Shown here: piece after piece, positions 34,546 to 43,494 of the stretch | How the letters are laid out: each line of letters begins with the position of its first letter | Numbering within the stretch: the stretch's first letter is position 1 | Source of the DNA: Methanomassiliicoccaceae archaeon | GTDB taxonomy: Archaea; Thermoplasmatota; Thermoplasmata; Methanomassiliicoccales; Methanomethylophilaceae | DNA: 64,000 nucleotides | Assembly (NCBI GenBank): GCA_016284295.1 | Contig: JAEEOP010000032.1 | Span: 1-64,000, forward strand | Reading direction: 5' to 3' | Notes under the pieces: model-generated | What the model saw: the letters and a program-made list of their open reading frames with translations, nothing else | Databases searched by the model: none | Told to the model about the DNA's origin: nothing | Translations under genes and position numbers: made by a program

Positions 34546-35685
34546 TCACCACGCGTTGCTGTTGCGCCTGAGGATCATCCAGAGGAAGAACGGGCCTCCG
34601 ATGAATGACATAACGACTCCGACGGGCAGTGCGGAGGGGTAGATGACGACCCTTCCGATGACGTCCGCAATGATCATCAATGCCGCTCCGAAGATGGCGC
34701 TGGCGGGGATGAGGTATCTGTTGTCCGCTCCGATGAACATCCTGACGATGTGGGGGGTGACCAGTCCGACGAATCCGATGAGTCCGGTGTAGCTGACGAT
34801 CGCAGCGCTGACAACACCGGTGAGCACCAGGGTGAATATCCTCATGCGGTCTGCGTTGATACCGAGGGCCTTGGCGCTGTCGTCGCCTGTGGCAAGGACG
34901 TTGAGCTTCCCGGACAGGATCATGGATATGATCAGACCTACGAGCACGACTCCGAACATGACGGGAAGGGATTCCCATCCGTCGATCAGTGCAAGCGATC
35001 CGGTCTGCCAATAGAAGATCCTGTTGAGGTCGCTGGAGTTGGCCCATAGCATCATGACGGTGGTCAGGGCATTGAACAGGTACATCACGCCGATACCGGC
35101 CATGACCACTGTTGTGGGCGATGCGTTGGCGAACTTGGACATCATCGCGATGATGACCGTTGGCACCAGGGAGAACACGAAAGCGAGGATCACGACGGAT
35201 CCGTCCCCTGCGAAAGCGGCCAGGCCCAGGGTCATCGCCATGGTGGCTCCGAACGATGCGCCTGATGACACTCCGGTGGTATACGGGTCGGCCAGCGGGT
35301 TCTTAAGGACGCTCTGCATGATGACTCCGCAGATTGCCAGTCCGGCACCTGCGATGATACCGGCTACAACCCTCGGAAGCCTCATGTTGAACACGATGTG
35401 GTCGTAATCGGAGGTGATGTTACCGGTGAGATGGTCTATGATTATCTGATACACCTCGAAGAAGCCGATGTTGACCGCACCGACAGTCACCGCATAGCTC
35501 ACGACCACGAGGATCACCAGCAGGCAGGCGGCGATGAATATGAACTTCATCCTGATGGAACGGTTGTATACGTCCACGGTCTCCGAGTACTGGGAGTCTC
35601 CGACGGGTTGGGAGCTCCATTCCTTCACAGAATTGACTACATCTGAACTGAGGATGCGATCCTCCTCGATCATAGTCTGTGACAT
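34546..35685 (-). CDS. Iron-complex ABC transporter permease (FecCD family)
   Basis: A 379-residue permease with about ten helices and typical FecCD blocks: MRLPRVVAGIIAGAGLAICGVIMQ, NPLADPYTTGVSSGASFGA, GDDSAKALGINADR and GLVTPHIVRMFIG. It forms the channel for a siderophore, cobamide or haem. ATG 35685 sits 5 bases after an AAGTGAT Shine-Dalgarno sequence; the longer frame is unsupported. Only 4 bases separate it from the ATPase gene. Confidence 0.92.
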   Translation of the reverse strand: MSQTMIEEDRILSSDVVNSVKEWSSQPVGDSQYSETVDVYNRSIRMKFIFIAACLLVILVVVSYAVTVGAVNIGFFEVYQIIIDHLTGNITSDYDHIVFNMRLPRVVAGIIAGAGLAICGVIMQSVLKNPLADPYTTGVSSGASFGATMAMTLGLAAFAGDGSVVILAFVFSLVPTVIIAMMSKFANASPTTVVMAGIGVMYLFNALTTVMMLWANSSDLNRIFYWQTGSLALIDGWESLPVMFGVVLVGLIISMILSGKLNVLATGDDSAKALGINADRMRIFTLVLTGVVSAAIVSYTGLIGFVGLVTPHIVRMFIGADNRYLIPASAIFGAALMIIADVIGRVVIYPSALPVGVVMSFIGGPFFLWMILRRNSNAW

Positions 35686-35738
35686 GATATCACTTGGAAA
35701 AGGGGTTTGCCGGCCTCCGGAGAGACCGGCATGTTGGA

Positions 35739-37118
35739 TCAGGCGCTGTACTGCCACACTGCGAACTTGGACTTCTTGAGGTCGTCAAGGGTTCCGTCGT
35801 AGTTGGTGAACTTGTCGTAGTACTCGAACATCAGGTCCCATGCCTCGCTCTCGCTGAAGGATCCGGGCCAGATCTTTGACGCAAGGGTCAGGATGAAGGC
35901 GGGTCCCGCCATGGAGCAGTTCTCGAAGGCGATTCCGTAGATGGGCTTCTTGTAACCGATGGTCCTGAAGATCTTTGCGATCTCGTTGAAGTGGTCCGTG
36001 TACTGCTTCTCGGTCATGGTCTTGGATGAAGCGTATCCGAAGGAGCTGATGATGAGGACGTCGGGGTTGTAGGAGATGATGGTCTCCGCCTCGACAGCGT
36101 CGAATCCGTCGGCGGTCTGGACGCTCACGGCGCTCTTCAGGGGCAGCTTCTCGATGGTGATGACATCCGCCATGAGGGTGGTTCCGGTTCCACGTGCGTC
36201 TACGTACATGGGGTTGAGGTCGTATCCGGGTGCGGTGTAGGGCATCATGTAGGTCTTGGTTCCTGCAGAGGACTTCTCCATCGCCTCGGCGATCTTCTTC
36301 TCGACCTTCTCGAGGTACTCGATATAGGGTGCGGACTTGTCCTGGAGGTTGCACATGACACCGAGGGTGATCATGGTGTCCTCCCAGGTGATGTCGCCGA
36401 TGGCCCTGTTCTGGGGCAGCTTGATGACCTGGAGGTTGTACTTGGAGTAGTTGTTCTCGACCGCGTTGAGGAAGGTGCTGTCGTACCATCTCTTGTCACC
36501 CATGGTGACCTTGATCTTCTCGTTGATGAAGGTCTCGTAGTGGTCGGAGGTGAGGCGCATGTCGTTGAAGACGCCCATCTTGTCGACGTTGGGGTAGAGC
36601 TTGGTGTCCATGTCGGAGGGTCCGATGTCACCATTGGACATGTAGGTGAACTTGTCGTAGATTCCGAGGATGATACCCATGTCGAGTCCGGTGCTGAACA
36701 TGCTGTGGATTCCGTATCCACCGTTCAGGACGTTGGTCAATGGGTACTCGATGGAGCTCCTCTGGTTGTCCCAATCCATGTAGTACATGGTGCACGACTG
36801 TCCTTTCAGGAACTTCTGGACGAGCTTGTAGTCGGCGTCGGTGATGTAGAAGTCCCCGTCTGCGTCAGCAAGGGGGTAGTTGTTCCTGTCCCATACGACC
36901 TTTCCGTCGATGATCTGCTGGATGTAGTCCAGATCCTTCTGGTCCAGATAGTTGTCCATGTTGGCGTTACCATAGACCCTGAGCTTGCAGCCGATATCGG
37001 TCGGCTCGGGATCCGTGTTGCCTCCTCCGTTGTTATTGTTGAGGAGGAGTACTGCTGCGGCAGCGATCACTATGATTGCGATGACCGCTACCAGGATGAT
37101 AGTGACTTTCTTGTCCAT
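35739..37118 (-). CDS. ABC substrate-binding protein with a dockerin-like segment
   Basis: A 459-residue exported protein. An N-terminal anchor (KKVTIILVAVIAIIVIAAAAVLLL) and an N/G linker are followed by about 70 residues that look like two dockerin/EF-hand turns (YGNANMDNYLDQKDLDYIQQII and LADADGDFYITDADYKLVQKFL). A periplasmic-binding-type domain follows (EYPLTNVLNGGYGIHSM ... PDVLIISSFGYAS ... YKKPIYGIAF). It should capture an iron complex or corrinoid for the adjacent FecCD/FepC system. ATG 37118 follows GGTGTTA; TATA-like sequence is near 37190. Confidence 0.82.
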   Translation of the reverse strand: MDKKVTIILVAVIAIIVIAAAAVLLLNNNNGGGNTDPEPTDIGCKLRVYGNANMDNYLDQKDLDYIQQIIDGKVVWDRNNYPLADADGDFYITDADYKLVQKFLKGQSCTMYYMDWDNQRSSIEYPLTNVLNGGYGIHSMFSTGLDMGIILGIYDKFTYMSNGDIGPSDMDTKLYPNVDKMGVFNDMRLTSDHYETFINEKIKVTMGDKRWYDSTFLNAVENNYSKYNLQVIKLPQNRAIGDITWEDTMITLGVMCNLQDKSAPYIEYLEKVEKKIAEAMEKSSAGTKTYMMPYTAPGYDLNPMYVDARGTGTTLMADVITIEKLPLKSAVSVQTADGFDAVEAETIISYNPDVLIISSFGYASSKTMTEKQYTDHFNEIAKIFRTIGYKKPIYGIAFENCSMAGPAFILTLASKIWPGSFSESEAWDLMFEYYDKFTNYDGTLDDLKKSKFAVWQYSA

Positions 37119-37333
37119 TCTAACACCGTAGTAGTTGATGGATGTATAATCCATTTCAACACAAAGGTAAGTTGAATTTAAAACTTCATACATAAGACTA
37201 TAAACCAGAGATTGACCAAAGAATAACATGCAAAAGTTAGTATTCCGGCCGTCTATTTTGATGAACTAAACCCATGATACGTCGCTTCATCCTTGATGAA
37301 ACAACGATATACATCGTAGTGCTTGGTGGCCTC

Positions 37334-37957
37334 ATGGCATCCGTAAGCTTGGATGATTTCGCAGTGGACGAGATCTACGTCCTCGATACTGAGACCACAG
37401 GTCTGAAGGGCGCACCGCTGGATGTCGTCGTCGATATCGGCATAACCAAGGTCGATATCGCCGAAGGTAAGGTGGAGGACGTCTATTCTTCAGTCCTTGG
37501 CTACGATGTGGACAAATGGGACGACTATCGTCGCAACGCATGGATTTTCGAGAACACCGACATGACGCTTGATATGGTGAGGGATGCCCCACCCGCCGAG
37601 AGGGTCATGAGGGATGTGTCCCGTATCCTCAAGGACAAGGCGGTCACGGCGTACAATGTCGGATACGACATGAAGAAGTTCCTGTATCTCGATCCATGGT
37701 GTCTCAACGGGACATTCCGCGAATGCTACGACATAATGCTCGCAGCCACGGACGTATGCAAGATCCCCAGCGAGTACTACGGAAGGAAATACCGCTATCC
37801 GAAGCTCGATTACGCCTACACCCACATCGTCGATGGCGATCCCGCCGGGATCCACGGCGTCCAGGACCACAGAGCCCTCTCCGATGCACGCATGGCTTCC
37901 TATCTCATGATAGAGCTCTACAGGTCGGGCGACTACACGCCTTGGAAATCACTTTGA
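37334..37957 (+). CDS. DnaQ-like 3'-5' exonuclease
   Basis: A 207-residue RNase H-fold exonuclease. Motif I is IYVLDTETTGL (DxE), motif II lies in TAYNVGYDMKKFLYLD (the N-x-x-x-D of exo II) and motif III is QDHRALSDARMASYLM (HxxxxD), so all DEDDh residues are present. It should degrade single-stranded DNA or RNA 3' ends. ATG 37334 is preceded by GGTGG and by TATA-like GATATACAT; a start at 37274 would add an unlikely tail. It is paralogous to the degenerate protein at 46295. Confidence 0.85.
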   Translation: MASVSLDDFAVDEIYVLDTETTGLKGAPLDVVVDIGITKVDIAEGKVEDVYSSVLGYDVDKWDDYRRNAWIFENTDMTLDMVRDAPPAERVMRDVSRILKDKAVTAYNVGYDMKKFLYLDPWCLNGTFRECYDIMLAATDVCKIPSEYYGRKYRYPKLDYAYTHIVDGDPAGIHGVQDHRALSDARMASYLMIELYRSGDYTPWKSL

Positions 37958-40555
37958 GATCAGGTTCTCCTCGTTGACCACATCGCCCTTCGTGTATTCC
38001 TTATCTAATTTCTGCAGGTACCACTGCTCGAATATCTCCACGAGGCCGTGCATGATGTCCTTCTTCACAGCGATGAGTATCAGGACGAAGGCGATCGCAA
38101 TGGCGGCGACGATGATCTCGAACGCCACAGGCGGGAGCATGGCCATTCCGAACACCGCAAGGATGTCGGGCACGAAAGCGTACATGGCGCAGACACCGGC
38201 GAGGATGAGCGCCACCAGGAATATGGGGAGCAGCCTCTTGTTGGTCTTCCCGTCAGCGGAAAAGAACTTGAAGAACGGGCATACGATGAGCAGCTGGAGA
38301 GCTCCTGTGACACCGGCGGTCAGGATCATCGCCGTACGTGCGAGGATGTCCGCGTAGGATATCGGTGCGTCCGGGTCGTATAGGTAATCCGCGCTAAGGA
38401 ACGTATCGATGAATTCGTCCAGGGACATCTGCCTCATTGATGCCAGGGATTCTAGGTAGCTCGGGTCCCAGACGAGGTCCCCGTTGACGGTCATGTTCCA
38501 AACGACGCCGTAGACGATCAGGCTGACAGTACCGATGATCACGGCCGAAGGAACGGCGAAACGCAGCACATCGGGCAGGATCAGTTCGCCTATCTCGTCG
38601 GGCTTGGCGAATATGGTCATGAAGAATGCGATTATGGTGACTGCGATGAAGGCGTAGACCATGTTCTGGATGGGTAGCATGGGCATGTGGTCCATGAAAA
38701 TGTACAGGACGATGAACATAAGGGCCATGATCAGGTTCCTGGAGAGGTAGATCTTCAGGATGTCCCTGATGCCGGAGATGGTCCTCCTTCCCTCGACCAG
38801 TGCTTTGGGGAGGGCGTTGAAGTTGTCGTCCACGAGGATCATGTCGGCAACACCTCTGGCCGCGCCGGAACCGGATTCCAATGCGACTCCCACCTGGGCG
38901 GACTTGAGGGATTTGACGTCGTTGACGCCGTCCCCGATCATCGCCACATACCTGCTGTTGCGCTTCAGGACCTCGATGACCTTCTCCTTGTTCTCGGGTT
39001 TCATCCTACCGAATATGTTCGTCTTGAGGATGACCTCGTCGAGCTGGGAATCCGGAATCTCGTCGAGCTCCGGACCGGATATGATGTGCCTTTCGCCGGG
39101 GATGTCGGCCAATTTGAAAAGTGCATCCACCGTCACGGGGTCGTCCCCGGAGATGACCTTCAGGTCCATTCCGTTCTGCAGGAAGACATCTATCGTCTCA
39201 CGGCAGTCGGGCCTGATCTCGTCCCTTATGGAGATGACCGATACCGGTTCGAGATCGTTGATCACGTACTCCCCGTTCACCTCGAACGGCCTGTCATCGG
39301 ATCTGCAGAGGAGTACGGTCCTCAATCCCTTGGCGGACTGCTCCTCGATCTTCGCATCTATAGTCTCAGGTGTTGCGACATGGGGGCGAAGGACGTTCCA
39401 TGCCCCGGTGTAGAGGGAAACGACCCTGTCACCGTCGCGGACCTTCACGGCGCTGTACTTGCGGGCGGAGGAGAACTGGATCTCGTCCAGGAGCTCCACG
39501 TCGGCCTCTCCGTACCGGCTGATCAGGGCCTTGATGGTCCTGTTCTTGCTGCCTGTAGCGTTGGCGAAATCCCTGATGAGGCGCTCGGCCTCGGCGGGGT
39601 CGATCAGATGGTCGGCCGATTCGAAGACCAGGTTGTTGGTGGTTATCGTACCGGTCTTGTCCATGCAGACGGTGTCCACATGGCTGATGGATTCGACGGA
39701 GTTGAACCTCTGGAGGAGGACCCCTGTGTTGGCCATCCTGATGGCGGCCATCATGTAAGTCAATGTGATTAGAAGGAAAAGAGCGATCGGGACAATGTCC
39801 AGGCATATCACGAACAGCTCCAGATACTGTGTGAGGTCATCTAGACCGCTGATGCCGCCGCTCCTGATGAACTCGATGATGATCGTGAGGAACAGCAGGA
39901 AGAATGCGATGATCATCAGAACGGTGGTGATGGTCGTCGTCTCCATCTGGAGAGGCGTCCTCTTGGAAGTGAACTTCTTGGCGCTGTCAAGCATCTTGGA
40001 GGCTAGCGAATCGTTTCCGAAGGCGGTGACGACGAAGCGTCCCTCTCCGGTCACGCAGATGGATCCGGAATAGATCTCATCCCCTTCCTTCTTGCGGACC
40101 GTGCTGGATTCCCCGGTGAGGAGGGATTCGTCCATCTCCAGGGATGAGGCGGAGACCAATGTACCGTCCACCAGGGCCTGTTCCCCGGCGCGCATGACGA
40201 TGAGGTCGTCCTTCACGATCTCAGTCTGGTCTATCACCACTTCCTTCCCGTCGCGGATGACCGTGACCTTGGGGCGGGTGAGCAGCGAGATCTTGTCCAG
40301 ACGGCGCTTGGCACGCATCTCCTGGATGGTGGAGATGAGGATGTTGACCGATATGATACCTGTCGCCGACAGGGCGCTCATGAATTCGCCCAGAAGAAGC
40401 AGGGCGGCCCCTATGACGAACAGTGTCAGGTTCATAGGGGTGATGACGTTCTTGATGATTATGTCGGTGTACGACCTGCTGGTCTTCACGCTCGATCTGT
40501 TAATCTGTCCCGAGTCGGTACGCGCCTTTACTTCCTCGGAGGTCAATCCATCCAT
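37949..40555 (-). CDS. P-type cation-transporting ATPase
   Basis: An 868-residue P-type ATPase. The actuator motif is LLTGESS, the phosphorylation site is VCMDKTGTITTN, then FGRMKPENKEK and the hinge MIGDGVNDVKSLKSAQVGVAL. There are about ten helices, with four in the C-terminal block. TM4 reads ICLDIVPIALFLLIT, a proline-centred cation site without the CPC of heavy-metal pumps. It resembles the CtpE-like Ca2+ ATPase group, so Ca2+ or Mg2+ transport is most likely. TATA-like TTATTTAA lies about 27 bases before ATG 40555, so it is probably leaderless. Confidence 0.9.
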   Translation of the reverse strand: MDGLTSEEVKARTDSGQINRSSVKTSRSYTDIIIKNVITPMNLTLFVIGAALLLLGEFMSALSATGIISVNILISTIQEMRAKRRLDKISLLTRPKVTVIRDGKEVVIDQTEIVKDDLIVMRAGEQALVDGTLVSASSLEMDESLLTGESSTVRKKEGDEIYSGSICVTGEGRFVVTAFGNDSLASKMLDSAKKFTSKRTPLQMETTTITTVLMIIAFFLLFLTIIIEFIRSGGISGLDDLTQYLELFVICLDIVPIALFLLITLTYMMAAIRMANTGVLLQRFNSVESISHVDTVCMDKTGTITTNNLVFESADHLIDPAEAERLIRDFANATGSKNRTIKALISRYGEADVELLDEIQFSSARKYSAVKVRDGDRVVSLYTGAWNVLRPHVATPETIDAKIEEQSAKGLRTVLLCRSDDRPFEVNGEYVINDLEPVSVISIRDEIRPDCRETIDVFLQNGMDLKVISGDDPVTVDALFKLADIPGERHIISGPELDEIPDSQLDEVILKTNIFGRMKPENKEKVIEVLKRNSRYVAMIGDGVNDVKSLKSAQVGVALESGSGAARGVADMILVDDNFNALPKALVEGRRTISGIRDILKIYLSRNLIMALMFIVLYIFMDHMPMLPIQNMVYAFIAVTIIAFFMTIFAKPDEIGELILPDVLRFAVPSAVIIGTVSLIVYGVVWNMTVNGDLVWDPSYLESLASMRQMSLDEFIDTFLSADYLYDPDAPISYADILARTAMILTAGVTGALQLLIVCPFFKFFSADGKTNKRLLPIFLVALILAGVCAMYAFVPDILAVFGMAMLPPVAFEIIVAAIAIAFVLILIAVKKDIMHGLVEIFEQWYLQKLDKEYTKGDVVNEENLISK

Positions 40556-40599
40556 GCTGGGCCTATATCATAGCTGTTAAATAACCTTAGCAGGGGATT

Positions 40600-43494
40600 T
40601 CAATCGGATTCGGCCTTGTCCTCCAGATATCTGCGCACCCTGTCCTCGATATCATCCAGCGGGACGGGCTCAATCCTCTTGCTCTCCTTCATCGAGACGT
40701 AGTCTATGTAGCACTCCGCGTCGCAGCCGAAGTTCTCGCATGCCGCATACTAGTAGACGGACAGCTGGACCCTGTACTCGTCCTCGAACTGATGGGAGAT
40801 GTCGGTCTTCCAGTCGTGTATCTCCACATGATCCTCATAGACGGCTATCATGTCGATGATGCCGTGCAGGGTAGCTTCGGTGTTCTCCAGCGGGAGCCAG
40901 CAGTCTATCTCGGCATAGATGTGGTTCGCATCCGAGATGGAATCCAGGACCTTGCGGATCTCAGGGATCTCCTCGTAGACGTCTTCGACCTCGCGGCCGT
41001 AGCACATGGTCTGGGCGATGCTATGGATCTTTTTCCCGTACTCCATTCCTTTGCCGGATACCTCGTCGGACCCATCAGGTATGGATGATCCGTCGCCGGA
41101 ATCGAAGTCGAGTATCTCATGCACGCCTATCTTCGTGCGCCTCCTCCTGTACGGAGGGATCTCCGGGCTCGGGATGCGATCCTTCTCATTGTCATCGGCC
41201 TCGTATCCCACATCGGGGATGTCCGTGAACGAATCGGCCAGCCCCTCCATGAACGCGGAGGGCTGGTCACCGCAGATGACCGTCTCGTACTGCTTCGCCC
41301 TGGAAAGGGCCACGAACATCAGACGCCTCTCTTCGCTGTAATCGGTCTTCAGAGTGCCCAGGGCCAGGCTGGTCCTCCAATCAGGGCACATCTTGGAGTA
41401 GTCGCCGAACCTACCGACGACGCTCCTGCAGCGGACCCCCAGCGTCCTGTCGAAGAGGAACACGTCCCCGTCGCCCCTGACCCAAGGCATGGAGCCCTTG
41501 TCTATGAAAGGACATATGACGGTGGGGTACTCCAGTCCTTTGGACTTGTGCATGGTCATTATGGTAACGGCCTCGTCGTCGATGAAGTTCTCCACGGGGT
41601 ATGTGGCCTCGTTCTCTATGTCGTCCTCTATCAGCGTGATGACGTCCGAGATAGTCAGCAACGATCCTCTGTGCATCGAAGATATGGTCGATATGATCGC
41701 CTGCGTGATGTCGTTGTCCAGTCCGTAGAAGCGGAACATCTTCGTCAGGAGGTCTGTGACCCTGCGCTTCTTCCTGAATAGGAACTCCCTCTGGTCGCGG
41801 AGCAAGGCAGGGACATGGGTCGGGTCCTCCGCCGCATCCAGCACCTGCATGGGGTTGTACTGCATGTCCACCATGATCGGCATGTACCCCCAGCGGTCCT
41901 CCGAGTTGTTCACATATCTGAGCCAGGCCAGGGCCAGCTTGCCCTCGCGGGTGGACATGATCTCGACCTCTCCCTGGAGATATGCAGGAATACCTTCCTT
42001 CTTGCAGGCATCCTTTATCAGCCTGCACTGGGCGGTCTTGCGGCAGAATACCGCTATGTCCCCGAAGCCCAGCAGACGGGATTCTCCGTTCCTGACGACA
42101 TGGTACCTCCCTGACCTTACGTAGTCCTTGATGGCGGCCACCGTGGCGGCGACCTCCCCCTCACTAGAGTCGGCCTGCACGAACCTGACCTCGGAATCGT
42201 CATCGTTCAGATCGCTCCTGCCCTGGTTCAGTAGGACCACGTTCTCCTTCACCTCCTCCTATCTGGGGTTGTCATCCTTGGATCCGTTGAGGCACATGGC
42301 CCTGAAGGCGGTGTCGATCACCTTGCGTGACGAACGGTAGTTGATGTTCAGACGCGGAGTGTCCACCTCGGGTATGCTGTACCCTATGCGCTTGATGTCA
42401 TCGTTGAGGAAGCGCCTGTATTCGACGAGCTTCCGTTCGAAATCGGTGATGTTCTCGATGGAGACGTGCCTGAAACCATAGATCCCCTGCTTCCAGTCAC
42501 CGAGCACGGCCAGATTGGGCTCCTTGAGGATCATCATCGCGATCATCATCTGGTTGGCGTTGGTGTCCTGGAATTCGTCTATCATGACATACCTGAACGA
42601 GTTCCTCTCCCTGACGGAGGGCTTGCTGTAGAGGACGACGAAGGCCAGCATGGCGTTCAGTCCGAACGTGAGGCGGTTGTCCCTGATGCTGGTACGGATG
42701 TACTCGTAGTAGACGTCATGGATGAAATCGAAGAGGCCCTGCCTGTCTGGCGACGCCGCCTCCAGGAGCACCTCGTCGGGGAAGCTGCCGTCCAGATCAG
42801 GTTCCGGGAAATCGTAACGATCTGTCTTGATATCGTTCAGTCTCGATACGTTAGGGGACGCACCCCTGGACCTTGGGATGTTCCTTTCTTTCAGCTGCTC
42901 GAGGACCGCTTCGCAGTCGCCTTCCAACATCCTCTTCCAGTCGTTCCCGAACCATCCTTTCCTCAGAGGTATCAGCCCTTTGGACATCAGGTTCTGGATT
43001 AGCTTCATAATGGTCAGGGGCCTCTCGCTGGCGATGACGGCGTAATCGCCGTAGTCCGAACCCTTCCTCAGGAGGAAGCCGTCCATGAAGCGGATGAAGT
43101 AGTTCCTGTTCATGGCCCCGTTCTGGCTGAGGACAGCGGATCTCGTGAGTGATTCGTCGAATCTGAAGAACTCCCCTATCATATCGGGAGAGTCCAGGAC
43201 GATGGACAGGCAGAAGGCGTCGAACGTCATCGTGCGCACGAGCTTGGAATCCCTCTCCATGCCCTTCTCGACCATCTTGTTCCTGATGCGCTCGTCCATC
43301 TCAGCGGCGGCGTTGTTCGTGAATGTGAGGAGCATGATGTCGCTGGGCGACACGTTGCGCTCGGTAAGGATGTTCATGTAACGGGCGACGATCGTGTGCG
43401 TCTTTCCGGTACCCGGGCCGGCATCGACTACCATCATGCCGTCCAGGGTGTCGGCTATGTGCTGCTGGATCTCGTTGAGCTCACTCATCGTCAT
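40600..43494 (-). CDS. AddA-like UvrD helicase-nuclease with two in-frame UAG codons
   Basis: One frame runs from 43494 to TGA 40602-40600 (964 codons before the stop), interrupted only by TAG at codon 412 (42261-42259) and codon 915 (40752-40750). Before the first: DAGPGTGKTHTI (motif I), VMIDEFQDTNANQ (II), LGDWKQGIYGFR (III) and NYRSSRKVID (IV). After it: TIMTMHKSKGLEYPTVI (V), RLMFVALSRAKQ (VI) and the nuclease motif EIHDWKTD. After the second: 49 residues ending RRYLEDKAESD. Neither half makes a complete SF1 helicase, so UAG is probably decoded, most likely as pyrrolysine. Residue 915 sits at the usual QLSVY-x-YA position. It overlaps the AddB-like gene by 14 bases. The start could be 43488. 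Confidence 0.88.
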
